This document shows, piece after piece, positions 1-11,300 of a DNA stretch of 64,000 bases. The stretch comes from Prunus persica (Eukaryota > Streptophyta > Magnoliopsida > Rosales > Rosaceae): contig NC_034011.1 in assembly GCF_000346465.2 (NCBI RefSeq), forward strand, positions 7,718,611 through 7,782,610, given 5' to 3'. Position numbers and translations under genes: made by a program. Below the pieces are notes generated by a model, which searched no databases, was not told where the DNA came from, and saw only the letters and a list, made by a program, of their open reading frames with translations. Numbering within the stretch: the first letter of the stretch is position 1; each line of letters starts with the position of its first letter.

Positions 1-447
1 GTGCAGTTGTATGAATTAAATTTTGTTAAATTTTTCTATATAACCATCAACAGTTTGTAACGACATAAATAATATTTCGCATTTATCAAGGGTATGTGTA
101 AGACGCATTACATTTTGAAGAATGTGCATACTAAACATGAAAATTGTATTTCATACTCATTATATCAACCCGCATCTCAAATTCCAAGCGATTTGAAAAA
201 TAAAACAGTCAATGTGATACTTAAACGTTGATCAACAAACATTTTTCAGAGTTTCCATTCATCTTTCTTGAGCTTATTAATCTTAAAATAAATAAATAAA
301 ACTTTTGTGGCATTTCCCTTCCAAATATTTAGCATACGTAGTTTGGATTCCTCCTTTCCATTCTAGGTTAATAAACATGTCTCGACGAAGAAATTATGTA
401 ATTGTAAAGTATAAAATTATACATAAAAGAAAATAATTAGATCTCAC
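1..447 (-). other. Probable intron 1 of the USP/U-box kinase gene (partial)
   Basis: AT-rich sequence with no recognisable coding in either strand, lying directly after the splice donor of the first exon. The acceptor and second exon are not visible, so it presumably continues beyond the window. Confidence 0.5.
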
Positions 448-693
448 ATTCTTTTTGGAGCAAAAGGAACGGTACGAAAGAAACAGGCTTTGGGCTTGAG
501 CACCACCACCTTGGCTGTCGGCTCCTTCAGAAGAGGATGTGTGCTTAACATGCAGCAACGTGAGAGGTTGGCCTCTTGTGAGAAGATGATCAACAGCCCA
601 TTTGATGGCATTTTCACTTCCTTTGTCCTTGTCTATGGCCACTGCCACGGACTCTTCTCTCTTCTCTCCATGCCCTCTGTTAATCCTTGCCAT
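448..693 (-). CDS. USP-domain receptor-like kinase (U-box family), first exon, partial gene
   Basis: An 82-codon first exon read from an ATG at 693 to a clean GT donor (gtgaga) at 447, phase 0. The peptide has the N-terminal universal-stress-protein signature of plant U-box/RLK proteins of the PUB35/PUB52 type: a VAVAIDKDKGSENAIKWAVDHLL stretch (about residues 16-38), then TLLHVK at 45-50. In that family a USP-like ATP-binding fold precedes a coiled coil, a protein kinase and a C-terminal U-box E3 ligase domain. Those parts would lie left of base 1 and cannot be seen. A downstream ATG-to-stop reading continues into the intron and is not the real end. The family call rests on recognition of the N-terminus only; a shorter USP-only protein is possible. 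Confidence 0.75.
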
Positions 694-818
694 TAATTCT
701 TAATTAACTCTCTTAATCTCCTATAAAATATAATTAATTCAAAACTCTCCAAGTGGGCAGATTACAGATCCTGCTTACAAGAAGATGATCATATGTTTTA
801 TGATCTCCAAGTTTTGTT

Positions 819-849
<31 letters not shown>

Positions 850-1140
850 GTGATTATTCTAGAGGCCTGCCTGGGAAACCCCTCTTTGTCTTGTCCAGAG
901 AGAGTTGGTTTGTTTTGTCGAACAGAAGAGAAGAGAAGAAAAAATTACTTACCAAATTTCCCTAACCATGTTATCTTTTGTCTCTATTTTGAGTTAGTTC
1001 TTTTTTACGTTTAATAACAACTCTCTCTTATGTTTCTCAAATACGCATCATCGTCTGTCAGCAATACCCGCTTTCTTTGATGTGTTTGCATTGCGTGGTT
1101 ATGGAGTTCTTGACAGCAAAGCTAAACAAATTTTTGCTCC
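694..1140 (-). promoter_or_regulatory. 5' UTR/promoter region of the USP/U-box kinase gene with (TC)n tract
   Basis: Sequence immediately upstream of the minus-strand ATG. It holds a pure (TC)12 tract at 820-843 (GA on the gene strand), common in plant core promoters and 5' UTRs. No certain TATA box or start site can be fixed. An (AT)n run follows at about 1170-1190. Confidence 0.35.
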
Positions 1141-1200
1141 CCCAAAATTTTTAATTAAAAAAAAAAAAAATATATATATATATATATATACACGTGTTGT

Positions 1201-1636
1201 TTACACCATAATCAACCGAGCATATCCAACATCAAAACGACTAGTACCAAGGCAGGCACGCCTTCTTCCCTGCAGAAGGAAAACACTCTTCTGAAGTGGC
1301 AGACACTTGCCGAAGCTCCTGACTACCGAACCTAATCCCCGAGGACACGTATCACCACTATAGCAACTTGCATAAAGTCCCACATCGAAAACTCCCATTT
1401 TCACTTCCCTATAAATAGGGAATAATACCCGAGTAAAAATGGTAATTATTTTTTCACATTTACTGTTACTCTGCCAAAATTACTATATATAGCTAACTTA
1501 AGCATCAGGAGCCTTCGGCAGGCACCACACCGGTGCCTAAAGCTTGACTACTGCTTCTTTCTCCTTGCCTTCTGTAGGTTCTTCCAATTCCAAAGGTCCT
1601 CGCTTTCTTCTCTGCTGAAGACTCCACACTCCTCTC
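1201..1636 (+). repeat. LTR-retrotransposon LTR fragment
   Basis: Contains a CCCTATAAATAGGG promoter-like box (about 1408-1421) and, at about 1500-1540, the GCATCAGGAGCCTTCGGCAG / CACCGGTGCCT motif often found near the 3' side of plant Gypsy LTRs. No coding region, primer-binding site or second LTR is visible. Its right side is cut by the Harbinger element that begins at 1640, so it is older than that insertion. Family assignment is inference. Confidence 0.45.
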
Positions 1637-2195
1637 TAAGAGCATGTCCACCCCTACACCAAAACCAGGCAAAAGGCCCCCCATATGAGCCTAGAAAGCC
1701 TCCAGTGCGCGAGGAGAAGCTCGGGCAAGCGATGGGTCCCACCAATCCGGGCTAGCCCACGGAAAAAATCTGCCTGGGCTCAAGCTCGAAGGCGCTGACG
1801 TCACACTGATGTCAACAACCGTAATTTCAAATTTTTTTTTACCGTTGGCATGTGAATTTCACGTGCCAACAGTAAAAAAATTTGACTTCGCTCACCGACG
1901 TCAGCACTGACAGGGCCCAAAGGAAAAATGCCACGTGGCGCTCCCTAGGCGTTGCGATGGTTTCTTTTCCAAAAATTCGACGCCCCTTGTTGTTTTGGCA
2001 AAAAAAAAAAATCCAAAAAATTCGAAATTTTTTAAATAAAAAAAATACCAAAAAATACTGTAATTTTTCCCTATAAATACCTATCAATTGTATTCACTTT
2101 TCACACCAAATCTTCATACAAACTCTTCTCCTTCCAATTTTTTTTCCATTCCACTCACATTTTTCTACTAGTTTCCATTTGTATCAAAAAAATAA

Positions 2196-3336
2196 ATGGC
2201 CTCTTCTGTCGAAGCCAGAGGTGCTTGGACTACTGTGGAAGATATTGTGTTGTGTGAGTCTTGGGTGAAAGTTAGTCATTGCCCTATAGCAGGCAATGAG
2301 ATGAAGTTTGCTCATATGTGAAAAAAATTCATGAAGAATTTGCTGAAAGATCTGGTTCAGCTCGAACAGAAATGGCGTTACAGTCCAGATGGAAAATCTT
2401 GAATAAATAGTAAGGGAAATGGAGGGATGACTTAGCAAGAGCAAGGGACAACATTCGAAGCGGTCAAAATCTTACAGATAAGGTAAAATATTTATAATTC
2501 TCGTTTTATTCAATTTAATGTAACTATTTTTTTCTAGCATTTTATTTTTCTTGCATTTCTAATTTATTTATATTTTGTTGCATTTGTAAATTGTTTATAT
2601 TTTCTTCCATATTTATTTATTTTTCTTGCATAATCATTTTATTTCTTGCATTTCTTGTTTATATTTTGTTGCATAATCAAATTTTTTTCTTGCATTTCCA
2701 AATTATTTTTAGTTTCTTCCATATTCATTTTTTTTTTGTTGCATTTGCATTTTTTTTTTTTGATAGATCGTACAAGCACAAATGTGGTTCGGTGCCACGG
2801 GGCAAGGCAAAAAAAGTTTCCAGAGTCACTAATGTTGGGAAATTGTGAAGAATTGTTTGAGATTCAAAATCATTTGCACTACTTCACCGGTTATGATGAA
2901 TGAGATGCAGCTCCACGATTCGTCGGCAACCGATTCGCCATTGGACTCTCCAATAGATCAATACTCATCACTCCCACGTGCACCGAGACCTATTGGGAGA
3001 AAGGCGGCAAAGGCGAAGAAAGGGAGCACTTCGAACAATGAATGTGCACAATTTTTGGAGCAAGTTGCTAAGAATAGTGCACTGAGACTTGAGAGAGACT
3101 TGAAAAGAGAAGAAGCGGACGAGGCAAGACATGAAGTATTTGCAATTGAAAGAAAGCAAGCACAAGAACAAGACATGGAGGATAGAGAGATGAAAATCAT
3201 GGCCATGGATACTACCCATATGTCTCCTGAAACAAAGTCCTATTGGAAGATAAAACGAAGGGATGTGATGAGAAGAAAACTTTTCCATGACGACGGACCA
3301 AGCAATACGGATTGGTTAAATGATCAAAACCATTAG
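2196..3336 (+). pseudogene. Harbinger-associated Myb/SANT-like (NAM-like) protein, broken
   Basis: ORF1 of the Harbinger element. It starts at ATG 2196 (MASSVEARGAWTTVEDIVL), which opens the Myb/SANT-like trihelix-type DNA-binding region; this protein normally partners the transposase on DNA. Exon 1 runs to a donor at 2482/2483, intron 2483-2766 is T-rich with TTCTTGCATTT repeats, and exon 2 starts at 2767 (IVQAQMWFGATGQGKKSF). The C-terminal part (about 2845-3336) stays open and is charged and helical, as in the 'NAM-associated' C-terminal domain. Three nonsense changes are visible: TGA near 2320 where the copy at 37486 has Trp (HMW), TAG near 2408, and TAA near 2829. It is therefore a pseudogene. 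Many databases label such proteins 'glutathione S-transferase T3-like', which is misleading. Confidence 0.75.
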
Positions 3337-3795
3337 GTTGGATTGAAAGATTTGCCATATGTATTAAGAATTGTTGTAGTGTTTCCCTTTTATTCAATAA
3401 AGAAAGCATTAAATAATATGACTATTTATTAAAAATATTTGCACATGAAAACAAAGATGAATTAAAAACAAACCTTATTTTATTGCAAACAATACACAAA
3501 ACAAAGCATTATTAAAAGCATAATTAAAAACAAAGCATAATTCCAAACACACCACACACAAAATAAAACATAATTAAAAACAAAACATAATTCCAACCAC
3601 ACCACACACAAAATAAAGCAAACTTGAAAACAAAGCATTAATCTTGACTTCATCCATTGTGATTGCCTTTCATCTCCCACAAGTGCTCGATCAAGTCAAC
3701 TTTACGCCTCTCGTGAACATACGAAGATTGCATTTCCTGGTAACGATCAAGCATGGGGTTGTTGAATCGACCATCCCGAACTAACGGTTCGTGCT

Positions 3796-5006
3796 CTAAT
3801 GGATGTCCATTTGGTCCAATCGCCTTTCATAAATCCTTGTCAAGGCCGTGTTCATTGGATCCGGTTCGAACACCTCTGGAGCATCATAATCATACTCATC
3901 CTCCACAATTATGTTGTGGAGGATGATACAAGTCATCATAATGGTCTGCAGCACCTCCTCATCACACATCCGAGCCACACCCCCTAATAATACCTCAACG
4001 AGCTTGCAAGATACCGAAACACCTTTCCACGTCTTTCCTGTAACCTTCTTGAAAGGCAGCAAAGCTTTTTTCCTCCTCGGATTGGGGATTCAGAATTGTT
4101 TTCACGAATATGGTCCACCTAGGATAAATTCTGTCGGCAAGGTAATACGCACCAGAGTATACGGTATTGTTGATTTGGTACGTGACTTGGGGGGAATGAC
4201 CTCGCAATACATCGTTGAACATTGGGGATTGACCAAGCACATTGAGGTCATTATGAGATCCGGCAACTCCGAAGAAAGCATACCAAACCCAACAGTCGAA
4301 TGAAGCTACGGCCTCCAAAATTATACTTTTTTTGGCCTTTTCGATTCCCATAGTCTCCTTGCCAAGCAGTTGGAAAATTCTTCCACTGCACGTGTATGCA
4401 ATCGATGCTTCCAATCATTCCTGGGAAACCTCGAGCCTCAGCTTTTTGTAGAAGCCTTTGCAGGTCCCTAGGCGTAGGTTTGCGAAAGTCCTCCCTCGTG
4501 TACAGATTTTCTACTGCATCACAGAATCTCATCAAACACTCTAGGATAGTTGATTTTCCCATCCTTGCAATCTCATCCACCTGCTCTGCAGATGCCCCAT
4601 AAGCAAGCATCTGCAAAGCAGCTGTAAGTTTTTGCTCCTAGAGAAGACCCAAAACTCCAACAGCATCATACTTCTGAATGAAGTATGTGTCGTAATTACA
4701 AATATCATGCATGATTTTTTGGAACAAATGCGACTGCATTCTATATCTTTCTCGAAACTTAGAAACATGATATAACGAATTTGGGATAAAGTAATCTTCC
4801 AACAGATTCTTACCCCGAGACTGCCTACGTCTGTCCACATTCGAGGCATGACGATGGTGGTGTTGCCTTGATTGATTAAGCATACACGCCGCTACAAGTA
4901 TTTCTTCCTCTTCTTCATCGGCGTCCCGATCTTCCTCGGCACGTCTGCGCCGGATTTCTTCCTTTTCTCGCTCTTGCCTCTCCAACACCTTCCTGAAGTT
5001 TGACAT
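3796..5006 (-). pseudogene. HARBI1-like DDE nuclease (PIF/Harbinger transposase), broken
   Basis: Read on the minus strand from ATG 5006 (MSNFRKVLERQEREKEEI) to a stop at 3796. Recognisable pieces, in order: a Glu/Arg-rich N-terminus; a helix-turn-helix-like stretch (GASAEQVDEIARMGKSTILE, about 4595-4536); the first catalytic Asp in GSIDCIHVQWKN; SHNDLNVL with the second Asp; and an EGYRKDVERCFGILQ segment carrying the last Glu region. The C-terminus ends in ILHNIIVEDE. The pieces fall in three frames, with an in-frame stop near 4640 and shifts around 4400-4300 and 4060, so no full transposase can be made. Family: DDE superfamily endonuclease of plant Harbinger elements. Confidence 0.8.
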
Positions 5007-5120
5007 TGAGAGTAGAATGTGTTTTGTAAAATCTGAGAAATGAAGGAATTGATAAGATATGGTGTGAGAGATATGAGTTGATGGTGTAGTTTTATAGAGG
5101 GATTCAGAAGATAGAGATGA

Positions 5121-5480
5121 CACGTGGCACAATTTTAGAGGGTAAAAATCTTATCTGAAAACTGAGATTATATTTTTTTTTAAATATCTAAAAATCTTAT
5201 CTGACATGGGACACGTGGCGCAATTTTAGAGGGTGAAAATCTATCTAAAATATGAGATTATAATTTTTTTTTTAAATATATGAAATCTTATCTGACTTGG
5301 GACACGTTGGCGCAATTTTAGAGGGTGCAAATCTTATCTGAAATTTGAGAGTATAATTTTTTTTAACAAATATATGAAAATTTTATCTGAAATAAGACAC
5401 ATGGCAACTGAGAATCTCATCCGAAAATCTTTTCTGAAAAATGATGGACACATGGCAACTAAAAATCTTATCCGAAAATG
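5121..5480. repeat. Tandem repeat of about 91 bp in Harbinger subterminal region
   Basis: Units start near 5121, 5212, 5303 and 5398. Each opens with a CACGTGG-like word followed (first three) by CAATTTTAGAGGGT and TCTTATCTGA. Related CTTATCTGA/AGATAAGATTTT words recur in the Harbinger MITE at 62100-62200, which supports assigning them to this transposon family. Confidence 0.65.
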
Positions 5481-5502
5481 TTATCTGAAATTTTATAATT
5501 TT

Positions 5503-6435
5503 GGGATACGAAAGTACTAAAACGTTGTAAAATGGATCCATAAACATGTAAGTTACACAATTTAGGTAGTGATTTACAGGTTTTTGTACCACGATTACAA
5601 TGTTAGGGTTCTCATAATCCTTAACATTGTAAATCCTTATATTACAAAGATATGGATCAAAATTACAAAGAATAGGTAAGTCTGGACCATGAGGATGTAA
5701 ATTGGGGTCCTTATTCTAGTAAAATGAGGATTTACAAGATTAAGGGCCGATTTTACAAATTTGGGATACGAGGGTACCTTAACGTCGTAAATAGAATCCC
5801 TAAACTCATAATTTACAAATTTTTGGTAACATTTACAAGGTTTTGCTCCTGGATTATAACGTTAGGGTTCACTGAATCCATAATGTTGTAAATCAGCCTT
5901 TTACAAGGATATGGATCCATATTACAAGGAATTGGTAATGGTGGACCTTAGGGATGTAAAATGGGTCCTTATTCTAGTAAACAATAGTTTACAAGATTAA
6001 GGACCGATGGCACCTTAACGTCGTAAAGAGAATCCCTAAACTCGTAACTTACAAGTTTTTGGTAACAATTTACAAGGTTTTGCTCTTGGATTACAACGTT
6101 AGGGTTCACCAAATCCATAATGTTGTAAATCACCATTTTACAATGTTAAGGATCCACATTACAAGGAATTGGTAATGGTGGACCTTAGTGATGTAAAATA
6201 GGTCATTATTCTAGTAAAAAAATGCTTTACAAGATTAAGGACTGATGGCACCATAACGTCGTAAAAAGAATCCCTAAACTCATAACTTACAAGTTTTGGT
6301 AACAATTTACAAGGTTTTGCTCATGGATTACAACATTAGGGTTCACCAAATCCATAATATTGTAAATCACCATTTTACAATGGTATGGATCCACATTACA
6401 AGATTAGGGATTAGGAAAAACCTTAAAGTTGTAAT
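5503..6435. repeat. Four-copy array of about 240 bp rich in TTACAA/TTGTAA
   Basis: Units align from GGGATACGAAAG (5503) and GGGATACGAGGGTACC (about 5763); later units carry ACC(T/A)TAACGTCGTAAA near 6011 and 6250. Spacing is about 260, 236 and 239 bp. Each unit holds many TTTACAAG and TTGTAAA words in both orientations plus GTTAGGGTTCACC. No coding is seen. Dense short inverted words resemble the subterminal transposase-binding arrays of CACTA or hAT elements, but no transposon ends were found. Confidence 0.7.
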
Positions 6436-6897
6436 CATGATGCAAAACCTCGTAAATCATACCTTTTTTTTCTTTCCTTTTTTTAAGGTATCAAAGGCAA
6501 TTGTCAAACAGGAGACAAATTACCCTTAATCAATTCAAATGTTCCTTTTCAGAAATGAACTTATCCAAATATATAGTTTAATTTCATTTTGTATTTTCAA
6601 GAGAAACTTATAAAGCATGCATTTCTAGGAATAAATGTATAACATGATTGCAACCATGTTTGCAATAATGTGCATAAAATTCAATTGCAAGGACATAAGT
6701 TACGAACTGCAAAGAAAAATACAATTGCATTCTATTAAGCAATGTTTTTATGCATTCTACTAAGTTTTGTACATATGGATTACAATCTTTTGAACATACA
6801 ATTAATTATGAAGGATTTATCATTAGTGAGAGATCCTACATTTCATAATTGTATAAGGATAATGATAATTGAAAGACTGAAATGCAAATGGGACTAC

Positions 6898-7377
6898 CTT
6901 TTTTTTTTTTTGTTGGGTCGAAATCAAGTTTCATTAAATAGAAGGTCAAAGCCAAATTACATCAAAATGAACTCAAATAATTGAGTTCACACAAAATGTA
7001 ATACAAACAGACATATAGCCCACTATAAATAAAACTAACAAAATGCATAGAGCACACATAAAGGCATTAAGCCCACATAGAGGCCAAGCGCCCACATAAC
7101 GGCAAAAAGCCCACAAAAGGCAAAAGCCCACAAGGCACAACACAACATTAGGAAACCCTAACACCATTAACAAATATGTGCAGCACAATCCTACAGCCAC
7201 AAACCACGCCACCATAGCAAGCTGACAACCACCAAAGAGAAACTAGTAACCAACATAAAATGGTGGTGAGTAAGCCACCCCCTGGCGGCGCTAGAAGAAG
7301 GGGGCTTGGGTTGGGAGCTTTTTTTGCTTTGTAAAAAGTTTATTTTTGATGTCATTGAGCTGTTAATATTGCCTCAT
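6898..7377 (-). mobile_element. 5'-truncated LINE (L1-type) 3' end
   Basis: A 480-bp insertion flanked by a perfect 16-bp direct repeat ATGCAAATGGGACTAC (6882-6897 and 7378-7393). On the minus strand it ends in ATGAAACTTGATTTCGACCC followed by poly(A), seen as the T-run just after 6898. This is the usual 3' signature of plant L1 elements with a long, variable target duplication. No reverse-transcriptase sequence is retained; only 3' UTR-like sequence is present. Confidence 0.75.
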
Positions 7378-9780
7378 ATGCAAATGGGACTACTTTAATT
7401 GTCAATTGCACTACTAGAATGCAAATTACCCTACCTGTTTGTCAATTGCATTGAAAAATCACATATTATATTTACATTTTCAATTAATTGTGCACAAATA
7501 ATGGCAATTGCTTGACTAAAATGCAAATAGTCTACTTTCTTTGTCAATTGCACGACTGGAATGCAAATGGCACTCCTGTTTGTCAATTGCATTGACAAAT
7601 CACATTCACAATGCTACAATGCCCATACACTAATCTCAAAATACAACTTTATGGTACAATGCCCATTCACAATGCTAATGGGATGATTGTTTCAATTGGC
7701 ACATAAACTATGATATAACAGTCAAATTTACTTTAAAAGCTTATTCTCAATGGTACTATATCCTCATCAAAGCCAACATAAACTTCACTCATGTAATTGA
7801 AAGTATTGTTCAATACATTCAATCTACATAACCAATAATTATAAATCTAAAATCTTAAGTAATTATGTTTTTTTTTTTTTATAAATACAATCTCAAGATA
7901 CAATGAAAATATTACAAATTCAAGTAGCCAAATAAATAGACTCCAAAATAGTATATTAGTCGTGTACTTGGCCTAATTCTTTACCCCAACCTGAAAAACA
8001 ATCACGAAATTATCAATAAAATGAATGGAAACATAAAGCAATATGCTAATATGAAAACAATTACAAATTAATCATTGTAAACAAAAAAAGAACAAACCTA
8101 CAACATAATTAACTTGAATAGAAAGCAATATGCCAGTTTGGGGTAGAGATTTGTTATTTTCTTTTTCCTTTTTTAACTTTTTGGATTGTATAATGATCAT
8201 CAATCTTATAGGCTTTGAAACGAAGCCTGAGAAGTAGATTGAGAGACCATGAGATATAGAGATGAGAAAGACAATTATGGAGAAGAAATGAAATGTCAGA
8301 CTGAAGGAGAGTTTTTGCTTCTTTTTTTTTCTTTTTACCTACAACATCCGATTTATTCGGTAACTAACTCAACGGTGTGGATAACTCCACATCACCAACT
8401 ATTTATCCAATGGTCTATAACAGTGGGCGCATCCATGCGCCATGCCCATCGTAGAATTTTCCATCCGTATGACGTAATATTTTCTATCTGTTTTAACTTG
8501 TATTTATTTTACCCTTAATTAATTCAAATATTTTTAGGGGAAATAAACTTGTCCAAATGTATGGTACAATTCAAATTTTATAACTTGTATTTTTTTTACC
8601 CTTGCAACTCTATGGTATTGCAAACATGCGTTTACGTGCTTATCTCCATTTCTTTTTTTCTTTTTCTTTTTTTAAACAATAAAATGGAAGTATACTAGTA
8701 TTCCAAGTGTCACAACCAACACAAAGAAGACCATGTTTGTGATTTCCGATGCATACCTTAATCAAAATAACGAGTAGCCCTTGTTATATACTACCCACAG
8801 CCAGAAGGAATATGAAAAAAACTAATTAAAAATCCTAACCTAACTTGGACAACAAGTCCTTATTAAAAAAGGAAAGTAAAATAAAATAAATAACTTAAAC
8901 TAATTAAACTCCTAAAGCCACTTGGAAAAGCCCTCACTCCAGCTTGCACTCCAAGATCTCAACATCCATCATGCCGACTTGCAATCTCAGACAAATTTCC
9001 TTATTTTGCTACAACACATTCACATCTCGACAACAATGCAATCGACAAACAGACTCTATGTAATTGCCGTTCAACTTTGCAAAAACCGACCGACTGATTG
9101 TCAATTGCCAAACGACCTTTATTGTCAATTACCAAACAACCTTTGTCATTTGATTATTTTTCTTTTCTATGTATCACCTAAATTAAACACCTAAAGATCA
9201 CAAACTATGGAATTTAGTGCATCTAACCATTCTGATTATGCAAAACCTTAAGAAAATATCACAAAGAAGAAACATGCATATTAACGTATCATATAACTAA
9301 CATACAAGAAAAGTAAATTGTCCAAGCTCAAAAATCATGATCATATATAGAACTGGGAGTTGAAGCAAACAATAAACTGCACCAGCATCCAAAAAAGAAA
9401 AATACAACAACACTAGAACAGAGAAATTGCTCACGAGAAGAGCAAAGGAGATAAAAATCACATATGCATATCAGCATACCTAATTGTCAATCCATCACAT
9501 TCATATCAGCATAACCAAATTATCAAAAAATTGAAACGAGTAAACAATGGGAGAGGATCACAGAAAACAGATTAAAAGTATCAAACTAAATTATTGGAAT
9601 GCAAATGACACTGCTTCGTTTGTCAATTGCACGATGGAATACAAATGGCGCTACCTGTTTGTCAATTGCATTGACAAATCACATATTGTATTTACATTCT
9701 CAAAATTGAAAAGGCTGTCAATAACATGCAATATGCGTACACTATTTGCAAAATCGGACTAACCAATTAGTAATTGGATT
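7378..9780. repeat. Non-coding repeat region with dispersed GTCAATTGCA motifs
   Basis: The word TTTGTCAATTGCATTGACAAATCACAT, or close variants, occurs near 7436, 7579 and 9657, with ATGCAAATGGCNCT words beside it. A segment of about 150 bp at 7500-7620 is repeated at 9590-9690. The LINE at 6898 inserted into one such ATGCAAATGG word. No gene is supported in this interval; short reading frames (for example 8249-8518 and 8922-9194) have no recognisable domain. Confidence 0.5.
8424..8462. other. MULE-like terminal motif (tentative)
   Basis: GGGCGCATCCATGCGCC followed by CGTAGAATTTTCC. A closely related block occurs at about 10570-10607 (GGGGCATCCATGCACC then CAGTAGAATTTTCC), and a weaker one near 24320-24357. 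These look like ends of a related transposon family; no paired inverted end or target duplication was established. Confidence 0.3.
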
Positions 9781-11300
9781 AAAAAATGACATATTTGATT
9801 AACAAGTTTGCATAAATATGTCCACAATTAACCAAGTAGGGGATATAATTTGTATGAATATTTGAAAAAATAATAAATGACAGGGAATTAATCATAAAGA
9901 AATCAGATTAATAGTTTTTATGAGTTTAGTGAAATCTCATACTCTGATACACAAAATAGCAATGGTGGGTTAAAGGAATATGAAAGTTCATACCCTAAGC
10001 CTATTAAATAGACGACAAATAAATTAATTAGACAAAAACCTTTTACCTCAACCCCAATTCAAAAACACTAAACCCCAAAATCTAACCAACTTATACCTAC
10101 ATACCCATCACAGAAGAAGCTAAAAAAGACATGAAGATCAAGAGGATGAGAAGTGCTTACCCGTCACAACATCTGAGTTTTATTGTGTGATCCGTTGGCA
10201 ACGAGGAAGAGGAAGATTGAGGTTGAGTTTCCCCAAATTTTATTCGGACTCACCTTGTCTTAGATAGCTTGGAGTTGATATGCCAAGCAATGTCATAAAT
10301 TTCAACCTGCCCAGCCATCACTTAAGTAGCAGCAAACTCGATGTCGAAAGAAAATCAGACGGAGAAGAAGATTTAAGAGCGACCACGACGTTCTTGTTTC
10401 ACACCCTGCCTTTCTTCTTCTTCTTCGTCTTCTGCTTCTTGCGTTCCTATTTGGGTTTGTTTTATTTTATTTTAACACTTTAACCTACAGTAACAAGTTT
10501 CCAGTTATTAGCTTCAACGGTGGAGATTAGCCCTTGTACTATTTTCTCAATCTGACGGTCAATAGGACCTGGGGCATCCATGCACCAGGTCCACAGTAGA
10601 ATTTTCCTCAAAAGAGGTTCTGTGCCATTTTGTCAGGCTGTGGGGTCTTACTGTTTGGTACAGAGCTATGTTTGATTTTATCATAAAGGAGAGGTCCCAT
10701 CTAATGTTTGTCCTGTTGCTTTACGTTGTGTCAATTTCAGCTCTCTCTCTCTCTCTCTCTCTCTCTTCCCGTCTAAAAGAAACACAAACATCAAAAATCA
10801 ATCAAACCAAGACATCAAGAACCAAACACAGCTCCATCAAACCCAAACATGAAAAATCAATCAAACCCATCCCAGCTTCTGCATTTTTCACATATTTCGG
10901 AGAAGATGAAAGTTTTCATCAGTTCATGACTGCAACTTTGTGTGCATCTGCTCTATTTGGATTTAGTAAAAGGGCAGCAACTAGAGATTTAGTACAAGCC
11001 ATAATAAATAATAGTTGAAGTTTAATGAATCAAAGGTAAATCAGATTTGGGGAAATAGAAGAAATCAAATAAATTTGGGATTTCTAAAAAGAGGGTTCTC
11101 AAGATTCAAGCATGTGAATAAGAGAAATTAGTCATGACATTATGTTAGAATTGAGCCAAACAGAAAGAAAATGAACTAGAGAGAAGGGTAGGTGAGGTAT
11201 TAAGAAGAAGAAGAAGGAGTATCGTGAAGGAGGCGCGTCAATTTTTCCTATTGCTTTTATCCTGTTAACCAACACAATCGTTTTCCCTCGTTTTAAAAAC
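9781..11300. other. Intergenic sequence, no supported gene
   Basis: AT-rich. Contains a pure (CT)n tract at 10741-10766 and the GAATTTTCC-ending motif near 10600. From about 10620 onward short stretches (GTCAGGCTG, AAAGGAGAGGTCCCATCTAATG) also occur at 27770-27830 upstream of the second BAHD gene, so the shared upstream sequence begins here in mosaic form. Confidence 0.5.

Larger units (their letters stand above)
1640..5496. mobile_element. PIF/Harbinger DNA transposon, degenerate, right terminus lost
   Basis: The left end is TAA (1637-1639, probable 3-bp target duplication) followed by GAGCATGTCCACC, matching the termini of the other Harbinger copies here (26373, 36954, 61922/62981). It has the two-gene layout of this superfamily: a Myb/SANT-like gene on the plus strand (2196-3336) and a DDE nuclease on the minus strand (5006-3796), converging. 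Four repeats of about 91 bp sit at the right (5121-5480), as in subterminal regions. No matching right inverted repeat was found; the sequence passes into an unrelated repeat array near 5500. Confidence 0.75.
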
